Shown: positions 48,401 through 53,236, counted from the first letter of the stretch. The stretch: DNA of 64,000 bases from Hordeum vulgare subsp. vulgare (GCF_904849725.1 NC_058518.1:216640741-216704740), one strand, 5' to 3'. A program made the numbers and translations. The notes: generated by a model not told the origin, from the sequence alone.

Positions 48401-48894
48401 GAGGACGGGGGCAGCTTCGGCCGCCAGGGCCGTAGTACCGGAGGCGGCCGGACCTGAGGTGGCCGGTGGCGGCGACTGGTGCGGCGGCGGCGGCTGCTGC
48501 GAGGTGGCGGGGAAGGCGGTGGTGGCGGCGGCGGTAGGTTGTAGGGGTGGAAGTGCGGCCAGCGAGGCTGGGGACGCCGGCGCCAGCGGTTGGGCGTCGT
48601 CGCTGGCGAGAGAGAGAGAGAGGCGGCTAGGGTTGGGGCTCCCATCTCCTGAGGGAGACGACAACAGAATACTGTTTATTGTCTGATTAATATCGAAGGG
48701 GTACATGTGTTTATATAGGAGGACAACCTCCACTAAACCCTAAGATAACTTGGACTCTAATATAACTTGGACTCTAAGATAGCTAAGATAACTTGGGCTA
48801 AGCCCGTAACTAACCCTGCCCATTGGGCCTCCTCCGTTGGTACGTTGTACCGGTCATAACACCATACCACAGAGCCTACTCAGGAAAGGAGTCG

Positions 48895-48960
<66 letters not shown>

Positions 48961-51686
48961 AGTTGGGTTAGGTTGGATGAATATCTTTGTAGCTGGAAAG
49001 TTCCGGCATGATCTTAGCAGACTGGTTACATCACACTATATAAACACAACATTGCTCGCTACCCACACACATGCTCGCTAAGCCATTGAAAATACATAGA
49101 AGTATAACACAGTGATCAACACAGTTAAAATCAACTCCAACTAGCATAATGATTATGACTACACAATAGGAAATTGCTAATCATTTTGTGTTTCTTGGCA
49201 GTAGGGGTTGGACAGAGTACCAGCAATGTGCTGAGGGCCCCTTGTTGCAATGAGAAATCCCATGCAATATATGAGTTGACAGCCTCAACACTTAAAATAA
49301 CCTGTAGAATAATGATTGACAGAACATAAGCATTTTGAAACCCTAAAAGTCGTAAAAGACAGCTAACAGATGTTCCAAACTAATATTCAAATATTTAGAT
49401 AACTGTAGACCAAATTTGCATTTCATACTCCCTCCAATCCAAAATAGGTGCCGTGTTTTTAGTTCATTAATGAGCCAAGAAAAGAACTCTGTCCGACTAA
49501 AATGGTACCTCATGTGTCTTTCCCGCTGGAATAATGGTTTCTCGGTACTCATCGTTTTTCCTACATGAAGTGTAAAAACAAGAGTCTTTCAGTCCTGCAA
49601 GGCCTTCCAAAACTTCTCCATGCTTCGTAGCAAGCTAATGCTAAATAAGCACAGCAAAATGCATCAAATTTGCACTGAATCAAGTACCTGGAATCAGCAC
49701 CTGCATCCTCAGCAGATATGAAGAATGGGGCATTCACAAAAACCTCACTGCAATGGTTTCTCTCAGCAGTTAACAGAGTGTTAACAGTCATAAATAGAAG
49801 TAAGAAATTCTACATGTCATACATTAGGATCTAGTGAGGCTGAGGCTGCTGAACCTGCATTGCATGATCAGCATCTAACGTCCTACAGTATAGATTAGAC
49901 TTCTTCGTGTTATTTATAGGTTACATTTGATAATTATTTGCTGATATCAGTAGGCACGAAATGCTAAATGCTACAATAAAGTAAGTCGACAACAAAGATG
50001 CTAAGATCAAGTTGACAAGTTAAACAATGCCTCGAAGTAAAACGCTCAGAGCAACAAAAAAATAGCTATTAGGTTCAAAATGTATCAAAACCATGTGAAG
50101 AAGCAGGAAGCCGAACTTATTGACCCACAGAAATAAGGTTGTACAACACTATGTATTTCTTCTTTGAATCTAAGTATTTGCGCAGTATGAACAGAAGATG
50201 ATTGCGAGTTAAAATTTAAAATGTATATGTGAAGCACTAGTATGGAACATGGGAACATCGAAAATCAACATACTATTGTTAGAGCATAACAACTGTTAGC
50301 TAGGTATAAGGTTGATAATGAAATTATAGTACCCGATGAATGTAGTGAACTTCCCAAATTCCTCGGTGTATATAACCACTGCCTGCTGCAACACAGCAAT
50401 GTCATCCTTCTCTCTGGTTATTTTTTAGATAGAGTTTCAGAGTTATTAGAACTAGAAGGGGCACACGCAAACAGAGTTAGTTCCAGGCTTCCAGCAAGAC
50501 ATTCTATGGCTAGTTAAAATGTGTATACTCCTTCAAATAAAAACTCGCTCACATTTTCTTCTGTCCATATCGTGCCAAAGAGAGATGTAGATACAATCGA
50601 ACTGCAAGCACCAGTTTTGTAAGTGTGTATAGTGCTGGCCCATAACGTTCTCTTTGCACTTCCATAGGTCTGAGGAGAAAATTCAGTTGAAAGAAATGTC
50701 ATCAATAATAAGTACTTAAAGGAACATTCAATATTTTATTTGTCCTTCAATCCATGTACACGGTAGTACATGTTAACTTGTGTTACGATAAAAACAGTAG
50801 CAAACATACCCATTAGCATCATTTATTTGTCGAATAAAATCCAATAACACCTGCAATGGTCAACACAAGAAACTGGGTGTTACTATGCCATCATTTAACA
50901 TTGCATTCTAAAAGAAGTAATAATAAGTACTTAAGGGGATATTCAACAATTTACATATTGATAATGACATGCCAATATCAGATGGAATGAAATTCGTAAT
51001 AATCCAGTGCTATCTCAATTTATAATAACGATGTTCTCATGAACATCATCATCATCATCATCATCAAATATGGTGAATATGAATCGAACAATTTGGCTAA
51101 CCTGTGGAACACCAACCAAGTACCTAACAAGTGTCTTATATACACCTGTTGCAGAACCAAGCTGCGCTAATTGCACCCGCCTACATACCAAAATGGAAAA
51201 TGGTTATAAATTTATTGATAATGAATATGTGTAGACCGATAACTGAAAGGAGAAGAACCTATCCATTTGCTGCTTCCATAGCAACGCGTATCTATCATGA
51301 ATGCTTCCACCAGCACTAACTACAGCATCAACCTCCGCTTGCTTACTTCTCTCAGAGCGTTCTCGCTGTTGCCTGATCAGTGTACCACGGAAGTCTTGTG
51401 GCATGTATGTCATAACTACAGATGTTATAAATGAAGGTCAAATACCAAATGATAAGGCGATTAACATGACGAAAGAAGTATTGTTTTACTATACAAATTT
51501 CATTTCCAAAAATCAATAGTTCAAAAATGACCGGAAGGCAACATGGTACACACTCGTCTCAAAATACAACAATAGATACCACAGAGCATATCATAGTAAG
51601 CTAGTTGGTCTAAAAAATATCATAGTAAGCTAATATGGGGAATGTGGGATTAACAACCTGGGAAAATATCAGGAAACAGTGAAGGG
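19690..51686 (-). CDS. GOLD-domain protein gene, 13 exons in view, 5' end missing
   Basis: Thirteen minus-strand exons (each listed separately) join with matching phases, GT donors and AG acceptors and no internal stop, ending TGA at 19,690-19,692; about 925 nt, roughly 306 residues. The N-terminal part in view is charged and helical ([20 protein letters not shown], then [11 protein letters not shown]). The C-terminal 110 or so residues have the beta-strand order of a GOLD (Golgi dynamics) domain: [33 protein letters not shown], then [15 protein letters not shown] and [12 protein letters not shown] domains occur in p24 cargo receptors and SEC14-like lipid-transfer proteins and act at Golgi or endosomal membranes. 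I recall a conserved plant family of this layout but cannot give a symbol. Introns 9, 10 and 12 hold large transposon loads; the others are 92-639 bp. Intact frames suggest a working gene, or one lost very recently at its 5' end. Confidence 0.88.
19802..19943 (+). repeat. 71 bp tandem duplication in intron 12
   Basis: GAAATATAGTTCTATTCAAT at 19802 recurs at 19873, and the copies match through CATGACATGACCGGTTTAAT to CTAGAGC with a single visible difference (CAGCC against CACCC). It sits close to the acceptor of the terminal exon but does not touch it. Confidence 0.9.
20084..20574 (-). repeat. 3' LTR of outer copia
   Basis: TGTTGGAACCAGGAGC to GAGTCCAACA on the plus strand; 491 bp. It has about 50 bp (around 20,488-20,537) that the partner LTR lacks. 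Confidence 0.92.
20575..20706 (-). pseudogene. Displaced C-terminus of outer copia RNase H
   Basis: Minus-strand frame reads [24 protein letters not shown] and a stop, the normal end of copia pol. It is separated from the rest of its gene by the 5.1 kb nested element. Confidence 0.85.
20707..21027 (-). repeat. 3' LTR of inner copia
   Basis: TGTTGGCTTTTGAAC to AACTTCTACA on the plus strand; 321 bp. The pol frame of the element runs a short way into it. Confidence 0.92.
20931..25481 (-). pseudogene. Inner copia gag-pol, one nonsense codon from intact
   Basis: One frame of 1,269 codons (25,481-21,672), then TGA, then the same frame goes on to 20,931. Order: capsid (residues about 50-240), zinc knuckle [14 protein letters not shown] (about 308), protease [11 protein letters not shown] (about 380), integrase ([17 protein letters not shown] about 574; [22 protein letters not shown]), a long Asp/His-rich low-complexity linker (about 880-960), RT with [12 protein letters not shown] and YVDDLIITG (about 1,162), then RNase H ([26 protein letters not shown]) after the stop. 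The TGA is in a VHT-stop-SDLAYS context where relatives have Arg, consistent with a CGA to TGA change. Apart from that codon every catalytic motif looks conserved. Confidence 0.92.
25518..25838 (-). repeat. 5' LTR of inner copia
   Basis: 321 bp. On the minus strand it is followed by AT then TGGTATCTAGAGCC, the initiator-Met primer-binding site with one extra base; the gag ATG is at 25,481. Confidence 0.92.
25839..27733 (-). pseudogene. Outer copia reverse transcriptase and RNase H, split by nested copia
   Basis: Contains the usual copia RT order: [16 protein letters not shown] start, [41 protein letters not shown] and the catalytic YVDDLIITG. RNase H follows with [26 protein letters not shown] and [11 protein letters not shown]. 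The frame is cut at 25,838 by the inner LTR; the missing C-terminus ([17 protein letters not shown] then a stop) lies at 20,575-20,706 on the other side of the nested element. Reading on from the outer gene runs into the inner LTR for about 30 codons. Confidence 0.9.
27756..28709 (-). pseudogene. Outer copia integrase
   Basis: Same frame as gag. An in-frame TGA at about 28,510 replaces the Trp of a W-LWH motif in the zinc-binding region ([14 protein letters not shown] follows). The catalytic D,D-35-E positions are visible: [18 protein letters not shown] and [13 protein letters not shown]. The frame ends at a TAG at 27,756, and a single extra T at about 27,713 then shifts the frame into the RT section. 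Confidence 0.87.
28710..30134 (-). pseudogene. Outer copia gag and protease
   Basis: 474 codons. A basic Arg-rich N-terminus (about residues 35-50), a copia capsid region ([20 protein letters not shown], near residue 85), a zinc knuckle [14 protein letters not shown] at about residue 335 and the protease site [11 protein letters not shown] at about 415. The frame stops at a TGA (CGA to TGA change at an Arg position) and goes on in the same frame as integrase. The Gly/Gln/Arg-rich stretch before the zinc knuckle would bind RNA. Confidence 0.88.
30170..30612 (-). repeat. 5' LTR of outer copia
   Basis: Same ends as the partner, 443 bp. On the minus strand it is followed by AGCGGCATCAGAGCCG, a primer-binding site resembling initiator-Met tRNA complement TGGTATCAGAGC. 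Confidence 0.92.
30935..31009 (-). CDS. GOLD gene exon 12
   Basis: 75 nt, acceptor TTCCACAG, donor GTATTGA. Encodes [19 protein letters not shown] then STFFKK. The G-x-Y-x-L-x-(W/F)-D-N-(S/T)-Y-S motif is the hallmark of GOLD domains. Its donor opens the 11.2 kb intron 12. Confidence 0.9.
31010..31649 (-). other. Intron 11 of GOLD gene, nothing else seen
   Basis: 640 bp AT-rich intron without a recognisable transposon. It shows what this gene's introns look like when not invaded. Confidence 0.7.
31650..31685 (-). CDS. GOLD gene exon 11
   Basis: 36 nt microexon-sized exon, acceptor TTTTCCAG, donor GTGAGTT. Encodes [12 protein letters not shown]. Confidence 0.88.
31756..32326 (-). repeat. LTR-like segment (about 570 bp)
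   Basis: On the minus strand it starts TGTTGACAGAATAGC and carries a TATA-like CTATAAATAGC near 31,950; the far end near 31,756 is GTATACA. No clear target duplication and no coding part were found, so it could be a solo LTR or a fragment. It lies in intron 10 beside the RTE element. Confidence 0.45.
32340..34925 (+). mobile_element. RTE-clade LINE, 5'-truncated, in intron 10
   Basis: Antisense to the host gene. Frame-broken coding DNA starts within the endonuclease ([17 protein letters not shown]) and goes on to reverse transcriptase. The 3' end has CTACCCCAACTTGTTTGGGA, then (GTT)n-type repeats at about 34,904, as in plant RTE elements. Lack of the 5' part is normal for LINE insertion. Two internal tandem duplications (about 32,752-32,883 and 34,622-34,765) disturb the frame further. 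Confidence 0.85.
32385..34850 (+). pseudogene. RTE endonuclease-reverse transcriptase remnant
   Basis: Pieces in different frames: endonuclease ([53 protein letters not shown] context), the linker ORF at 33,011-33,556 ([51 protein letters not shown]), and the RT palm at 33,788-34,159 with the catalytic [12 protein letters not shown], followed by C-terminal zinc-like HVQRL-type and RWFGH motifs. Many stops; non-functional. Confidence 0.85.
34931..35521 (+). mobile_element. TRIM-like LTR element, 3' part
   Basis: Starts right after the RTE tail at TGCATTGTCGATCTACG and ends with an LTR (35,362-35,521). The internal part matches, in opposite orientation, the internal left half of the element at 53,341-55,170 (for example TTGATACTTATCTTGTATCT and GACTCTTCATGCTA). 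A short duplication of a CTTCTCTTGATACTTATC-type segment occurs within it (about 35,040-35,180). The 5' LTR and 5' half are absent. Confidence 0.8.
35362..35521 (+). repeat. 3' LTR of TRIM-like element
   Basis: 160 bp, TGTTAGGAAGTATTAG to GCTTTTCTAACA, preceded by a purine tract GAGGGGGG. It contains two copies of a TAGTATTAG...GGAG unit, as in the other copy. Confidence 0.85.
35548..36023 (+). pseudogene. DUF936-like gene fragment with introns, splice acceptor lost
   Basis: Three exon-like blocks on the plus strand: 35,548-35,619 ([14 protein letters not shown]...LSSLGK), 35,717-35,796 ([20 protein letters not shown]) and 35,900-36,023 ([20 protein letters not shown]... then stop TGA). Together they resemble the C-terminal part of plant DUF936 proteins (LGKEA..R.AAQ.AA..A...A.E...R..KMF.E.S). 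Introns are retained, so capture was at DNA level. The acceptor of exon 2 reads CAAGATG where CAG|GATG is needed; using the AG now present shifts the frame by one. Opposite in sense to the host gene. Confidence 0.65.
36024..37177. other. AT-rich intronic DNA with recurrent GAAGTTCA motif
   Basis: GAAGTTCA/GAAGTTCAA or AGAGGTTCA appears again and again, at irregular spacing and always in the same orientation, from about 36,275 to 37,380. No ORF of note. Probably the left half of the same repetitive element as the array that follows. Confidence 0.5.
37178..38440 (+). repeat. Degenerate satellite-like array, about 7 units
   Basis: Units are marked by GCTTTCCAACGCCATATCAT or close variants, then TTGCCCCATTCCGAT and a GAGNNTTACGA..AAAATACG block. 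Markers lie near 37,178, 37,512, 37,757, 37,903, 38,060, 38,223 and 38,391, so spacing settles to about 145-168 bp in the right half. The units are diverged and have no coding capacity. Confidence 0.75.
38462..38796. mobile_element. MITE of the CTATTCRTCACCC family, copy A
   Basis: Starts CTATTCATCACTCGATGCAG and ends GGGTGACGAATAG, inverted ends shared with copies at 38,814-39,384 and 42,983-43,354. The right end has the usual GGGGTGAAGAA. AT-rich interior, no ORF. Family class unknown to me. Confidence 0.7.
38814..39384. mobile_element. MITE of the CTATTCRTCACCC family, copies B and C
   Basis: A full copy (39,005-39,384, CTATTCATCACCCAGG to GGGTGACGAATAG) is preceded by a second left half (38,814-39,004) that breaks off at ATAAGACTAGA and restarts with TCTATTC. 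This is best explained by a partial tandem duplication of about 191 bp. Inside copy B, GATGCAGAATAAGTTATTTT is itself doubled. Confidence 0.7.
39430..39541. mobile_element. Degenerate Stowaway-like MITE
   Basis: Inner inverted block GGATGTATCTAGATGTATTT and its partner TAGATACATTCATTTTT, with outer ends CTCACTTTGTCTGAAAATAC and GGGCGGGGGAG that have drifted from the CTCCCTCCGT consensus of Tc1/Mariner-type Stowaway MITEs. Confidence 0.6.
39981..40028 (-). CDS. GOLD gene exon 10, stranded between two TE-filled introns
   Basis: 48 nt, acceptor ATCGACAG, donor GTAAGTT. Encodes [16 protein letters not shown]. About 9.2 kb separates it from exon 9 and 8.3 kb from exon 11. Confidence 0.87.
40149..40425. 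repeat. Long hairpin with triplicated Stowaway arm
   Basis: AAAACGGGAACTTTTCCCCG and GTGAGAACAAATAATACTCC on the left are matched in inverse on the right (ending GGAAAGTTCCCGTTTTC). The core is an 87 bp Stowaway-type palindrome (40,196-40,282) with CTCCCTCTGTATAC ends and TA on each side. Its right arm, with TTATTTGTTCT, is repeated two more times (40,285-40,332 and 40,333-40,378). It lies about 120 bp from exon 10. Confidence 0.85.
40588..40681. mobile_element. Stowaway MITE
   Basis: Near-perfect palindrome of about 94 bp, CTCCCTCCGTCCCAAAATAA to TTATTTTGGGACGGAGGGAG, flanked by TA. Typical of Tc1/Mariner-derived MITEs in Triticeae introns. Confidence 0.92.
40682..41159. other. Intronic stretch, LTR-like fragment suspected
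   Basis: About 480 bp without a gene. AAGTGCATTGTCAGGTTTTA and a second AAGTGCATTGTCAGGTGTTA about 50 bp on suggest a retrotransposon LTR fragment, but no ends could be fixed. Confidence 0.4.
41160..41713 (-). mobile_element. Ty1/copia 3' end: RNase H plus LTR
   Basis: A 156 bp LTR (41,160-41,315; on the plus strand TGTTATGTCTAGAG to ATATTCAACA) is preceded on the minus strand by a GGGGGGTG polypurine stretch and the C-terminal RNase H frame (41,713 leftward: [40 protein letters not shown], then ADVMTKGLP). The frame ends in a stop close to the LTR. Everything upstream of LISWSSK is missing; a B3-domain fragment on the other strand starts there. Confidence 0.85.
41725..41945 (+). pseudogene. 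B3-domain gene fragment
   Basis: The plus-strand frame contains [39 protein letters not shown] and [17 protein letters not shown], the order and wording of a plant B3 DNA-binding domain (..GRGWK.FA..H.L..G....F). After AHNL the sequence departs from the domain where GDG..L.F would be expected. Lacks a start and the rest of a transcription factor, so a captured or decayed fragment. GC content is much higher than its surroundings. Confidence 0.6.
41977..42958 (+). mobile_element. Non-autonomous Helitron
   Basis: Begins TCTCTCCCTAATAATAAAGC after an A and ends CATTTTTTCTAG before a T, giving the A|T insertion and CTRR terminus of Helitrons. A CGTTGCAACG palindrome (about 42,931-42,940) stands a few bases before the end, matching the terminal hairpin. 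982 bp, no Rep/helicase gene, so it depends on another element. It contains a tRNA-like segment at 42,165-42,232. Confidence 0.85.
42165..42232 (+). other. tRNA-like segment with two B-box-like motifs
   Basis: GGTTCGATCC occurs at 42,183-42,192 and again at 42,210-42,219; the second is followed by CTGGCGCACCA and a T-run, like the T-loop, acceptor end and Pol III terminator of a tRNA. An upstream TAGCGCGATGGTCAGAGG resembles a broken A-box region. No complete tRNA cloverleaf can be formed. Confidence 0.4.
42983..43354. mobile_element. MITE of the CTATTCRTCACCC family, copy D
   Basis: CTATTCGTTACCCTGGGTGA to CTGGGTGACGAATAG, in the opposite orientation to copies A and C, with GTGAAGAATA blocks inside both ends. 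It sits in a TA microsatellite (TATATATA on both sides), so a target duplication cannot be told apart. Confidence 0.75.
43375..43465 (+). repeat. Left copy of a ~91 bp direct repeat flanking the chromovirus
   Basis: CCCTAGTTGGGTTAGTTGGA through TTCCGGCATGATCTTAGCAG to CACTATATAAACACAA, preceded by a TA run. The same sequence stands at 48,957-49,049 to the right of the gypsy element. Confidence 0.85.
43526..43847 (-). repeat. 3' LTR of chromovirus
   Basis: On the plus strand TGTAGGGGTGGAAGTGC to CCGGTCATAACA, 322 bp, with a GA-rich run and a TTTATATAGGAGG TATA-like block. Confidence 0.88.
43784..44627 (-). pseudogene. Chromovirus integrase C-terminus with chromodomain
   Basis: After the stop, pieces lie in different frames ([20 protein letters not shown], then [20 protein letters not shown]), so there are at least two frameshifts. 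The last ORF (44,215-43,784) has the integrase tail [20 protein letters not shown] and a chromodomain-like [18 protein letters not shown], which in chromoviruses guides integration towards methylated histone H3 regions. Confidence 0.85.
44628..45755 (-). pseudogene. Chromovirus RNase H and integrase
   Basis: Same frame as gag-RT. RNase H ([35 protein letters not shown]), integrase zinc region ([20 protein letters not shown]... [10 protein letters not shown]) and core ([34 protein letters not shown]). A TAG at 44,628-44,630 replaces the Gln that usually follows STAFHP, before the catalytic Glu region. Confidence 0.9.
45756..48173 (-). pseudogene. Chromovirus gag-protease-reverse transcriptase
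   Basis: 805 codons. Gag with a retrotrans_gag-type region ([20 protein letters not shown] at about residue 60), zinc knuckle [14 protein letters not shown] (about 278), protease [14 protein letters not shown] (about 368), and RT with [28 protein letters not shown] and the catalytic FFDDILIYS (about 683). The frame stops at a TAG at 45,756-45,758 in the RT connection region and goes on in the same frame as RNase H, so a single nonsense change separates the two. Confidence 0.9.
48540..48861 (-). repeat. 5' LTR of chromovirus
   Basis: Same ends as the partner. On its inner side the GC-rich gag-type coding DNA begins at once, without leader or primer-binding site. Confidence 0.86.
48898..48956. 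repeat. (TA)n microsatellite
   Basis: Nearly pure TA repeat of about 58 bp just left of the right copy of the flanking direct repeat. Confidence 0.95.
48957..49049 (+). repeat. Right copy of the ~91 bp direct repeat flanking the chromovirus
   Basis: CCCTAGTTGGGTTAGGTTGG to CACTATATAAACACAA, almost identical to 43,375-43,465. It continues into host intron DNA leading to exon 9. Confidence 0.85.
49050..49220 (-). other. Native part of intron 9
   Basis: AT-rich intron DNA between the flanking repeat and exon 9; nothing else seen. Confidence 0.5.
49221..49301 (-). CDS. GOLD gene exon 9
   Basis: 81 nt, acceptor TTCTACAG, donor GTACTCT. Encodes [20 protein letters not shown] then GALSTLL. Its donor opens the 9.2 kb intron 9 (49,220-40,029). 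Confidence 0.88.
49509..49560 (-). CDS. GOLD gene exon 8, start of GOLD domain
   Basis: 52 nt, acceptor TTCATGTAG, donor GTACCAT. Encodes [17 protein letters not shown], the first strand region of the GOLD domain. A Stowaway-like end (CTCCCTCCAATCCAAAATAG at about 49,429) lies about 60 bp into the following intron. Confidence 0.87.
49688..49747 (-). CDS. GOLD gene exon 7
   Basis: 60 nt, acceptor CCATTGCAG, donor GTACTTG. Encodes [19 protein letters not shown]. Joins directly to exon 6 through a split Gly codon. Confidence 0.88.
49748..50332 (-). other. Intron 6 of GOLD gene, no transposon seen
   Basis: 585 bp, AT-rich. A short exon-like block near 49,858-49,827 was considered and rejected (see rejected list). 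Confidence 0.6.
50333..50413 (-). CDS. GOLD gene exon 6
   Basis: 81 nt, acceptor ATAACCAG, donor GTACTAT. Encodes [20 protein letters not shown] then KFTTFI. Phases match exons 5 and 7. Confidence 0.86.
50553..50669 (-). CDS. GOLD gene exon 5
   Basis: 117 nt, acceptor CTCCTCAG, donor GTGAGCG. Encodes [20 protein letters not shown] then [18 protein letters not shown], a leucine-rich stretch that may be an amphipathic or membrane-touching helix. Confidence 0.88.
50810..50850 (-). CDS. GOLD gene exon 4
   Basis: 41 nt, acceptor CATTGCAG, donor GTATGTT. Encodes [13 protein letters not shown] and two bases of a Gly codon. Confidence 0.88.
51102..51180 (-). CDS. GOLD gene exon 3
   Basis: 79 nt, acceptor TATGTAG, donor GTTAGCC. 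Encodes [20 protein letters not shown] then VGVPQ. The one-base entry completes an Arg codon with exon 2. Confidence 0.88.
51259..51415 (-). CDS. GOLD gene exon 2
   Basis: 157 nt, acceptor ...ATCTGTAG, donor GTTCTTC. Encodes the stretch from [16 protein letters not shown] to LLWKQQMD. It is rich in Arg, Lys and Glu, probably helical. It has an in-frame ATG at 51,413, which could act as a start if the upstream exon is not used. Confidence 0.85.
51658..51686 (-). CDS. GOLD gene exon 1 in view (partial or RTE-bounded)
   Basis: The minus strand reads PSLFPDIFP and ends with G before a GTTGTT donor at 51,657. Phase 1 fits exon 2. The upstream edge coincides with the GTTGTTGTAG tail of an RTE LINE, whose AG at 51,688-51,687 would be the acceptor. 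Either the LINE lies in the intron right at the exon edge, or it cut the exon. Least certain of the thirteen. Confidence 0.5.
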
Positions 51687-51689
51687 CTA

Positions 51690-52745
51690 CAACAACAACA
51701 ACAAAACCGTTAGTCCCAAACAAGTCGGGGTAGGCTAGAGGTGAAACCCATAAGATCTCGCGACCAACTCATGGTTCTGGCACATGGATAGCAAGCTTTC
51801 ACGCATCCTTGTCCATGGCTAGTTCTTTGGTGATACTCCAGTCCTTCAGATCTCTCGACTCCTCCCATGTTAAGTTCAGTCTACCCAACCTCTTTTGACA
51901 TTATCAGCACGCTTTAACCGTCCGCTATGCAACGGGGCTTCTGGAGGCTTGCGCTGAATATGCCCAAACATCTCAGACGATGTTGGACAAGCTTCTCTTC
52001 AATCGACGCTACCCCAACTCCATCTCGTATATCATCATTCCGGACTGGTCCTTCCTTGTGTGGCCACACATCCATCTCAACATGCGCATCTCTGCTACAC
52101 CTAATTGCTGCATATGTAGCCTTTTAGTCGGCCAACACTCAGCGCCATACAACACTACGGGTCGAACCGCCGTCATATAGAATTTGCCTTTTAGCTTTCG
52201 TAGCATTCTCATCACAAAGAATGTCAGAAGCTTGGTGCCACTTCATCCATCCGGGTTTAATTCGACGGTTCACATCTTCATCGATATCACCATCCTTCTG
52301 CAACATTGACCCCAAATATGAAAGGTGTTCTTCTGAGGCACCACCTACCCATCAAGGCTAACCTCCTCTTCCTCGTGCCTAGTAATACTGAAACCGCACC
52401 TCATGTACTCGGCTTTAGTTCTACTAAGTCTAAAATCTTTTGGTTTCAAGGTCTGTCTTCATCGCTCTAACTTCCTATTGACCCCCGTCCGACTATCATC
52501 GACTAGCACCACATCGTCCACAAAGAGCATACACCATGGGATATCTCCTTGTATATCCCTTGTGACCTCATCCATCACCAAGACAAAAAGGTAAGGGTTC
52601 AAAGTTGGCCCCTGGTGCAGTCCTATTTTAATCGGGAAGTCATCAGTGTCACCATCACTAGTTCTAACACTTGTCATAGCATTATCGTACATGTCCTTGA
52701 TGAGGGTAATGTACTTTGCTCAGACTTTGTGTTTCTCCAAGGCCC
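51690..52745 (-). mobile_element. RTE-clade LINE, 5'-truncated, at the 5' edge of the GOLD gene
   Basis: Minus strand: starts within RT ([11 protein letters not shown] end at 52,745, then [38 protein letters not shown] and VDDVVLVDD, with V in place of A of the FADD motif),  goes on through LYGAECWPTKR, RMLRWMCGHTRK and ends with CCCGACTTGTTTGGGA and a GTTGTT repeat tail at about 51,690. Frame-broken. The same family as the copy at 32,340-34,925 but in the other orientation. Confidence 0.85.
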
Positions 52746-52748
52746 ACC

Positions 52749-53236
52749 TGAAGCAGAACAAGGTTGTCGAGGAGCAACTCCACCTTGTTGTTACAATGTG
52801 TACAACACAAGTGTTGAAGGAACTACTTCAACGTGTTGCGCTAGATATTGCTCTAGAGGCGAGTGTAGGCCAATATGGCAGCAAGAGTTCAATCCAGAAC
52901 TCCTAGAGCACAAGATGTACTACAAGATCTTGGATAAGAACACCAAATTCTATTATAGGTAGTGGGGGTACATAGTCTGCTAACAAACTAGAGGTGAGGA
53001 CCTCTATTTATAGGGCTTTGGGAAGCCTTCACATACTTTCTACTTATGGCTAGAACACTCTAGAAAACATTACTTAAGATTCACCATTCTACTCATAGCT
53101 ACTCACAACTAGAGGACCCTAGAAAATAGGTAAGGTAGAAAAGAAAAAGAAATACTGCACTGGTGTGCAAGCATCTAGAAATAACCAAACAAATCTGACA
53201 TATGATTATTATTTTTTCATCTGGTGTTACTCATCA
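52749..53236 (-). repeat. Gypsy 3' LTR (about 488 bp)
   Basis: On the minus strand TGATGAGTAACACC to TTGTTCTGCTTCA. A TATA-like CCTATAAATAGAGG lies near 53,008-53,021. The left edge meets the RTE LINE almost directly. Confidence 0.6.

Larger units (their letters stand above)
43526..48861 (-). mobile_element. Ty3/gypsy chromovirus (Reina-like) in intron 9
   Basis: Two 322 bp LTRs (43,526-43,847 and 48,540-48,861) enclose minus-strand gag, protease, RT, RNase H, integrase and a C-terminal chromodomain. Total 5.3 kb with short LTRs, in keeping with the Reina group of chromoviruses. A clear polypurine tract (AAGGCGGGGGGAGA) precedes the 3' LTR, but no primer-binding site follows the 5' LTR. The outer flanks (TAGGT and CCATA) do not match, so the insertion has been rearranged. 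LTRs differ at about 8 of 322 sites. Same sense as the host gene. Confidence 0.88.

Noticed and set aside
46731..48686. 651-codon plus-strand ORF
   Set aside because: Exactly antisense to the chromovirus gag-protease-RT frame in GC-rich DNA; no domain of its own. The minus-strand frame has all expected catalytic motifs.
49827..49858. Exon-like block ([10 protein letters not shown]) between GOLD exons 6 and 7
   Set aside because: Including it breaks the phase; exons 6 and 7 join directly and in frame through a Gly codon, and the resulting TFIGEVF segment fits the protein family better.
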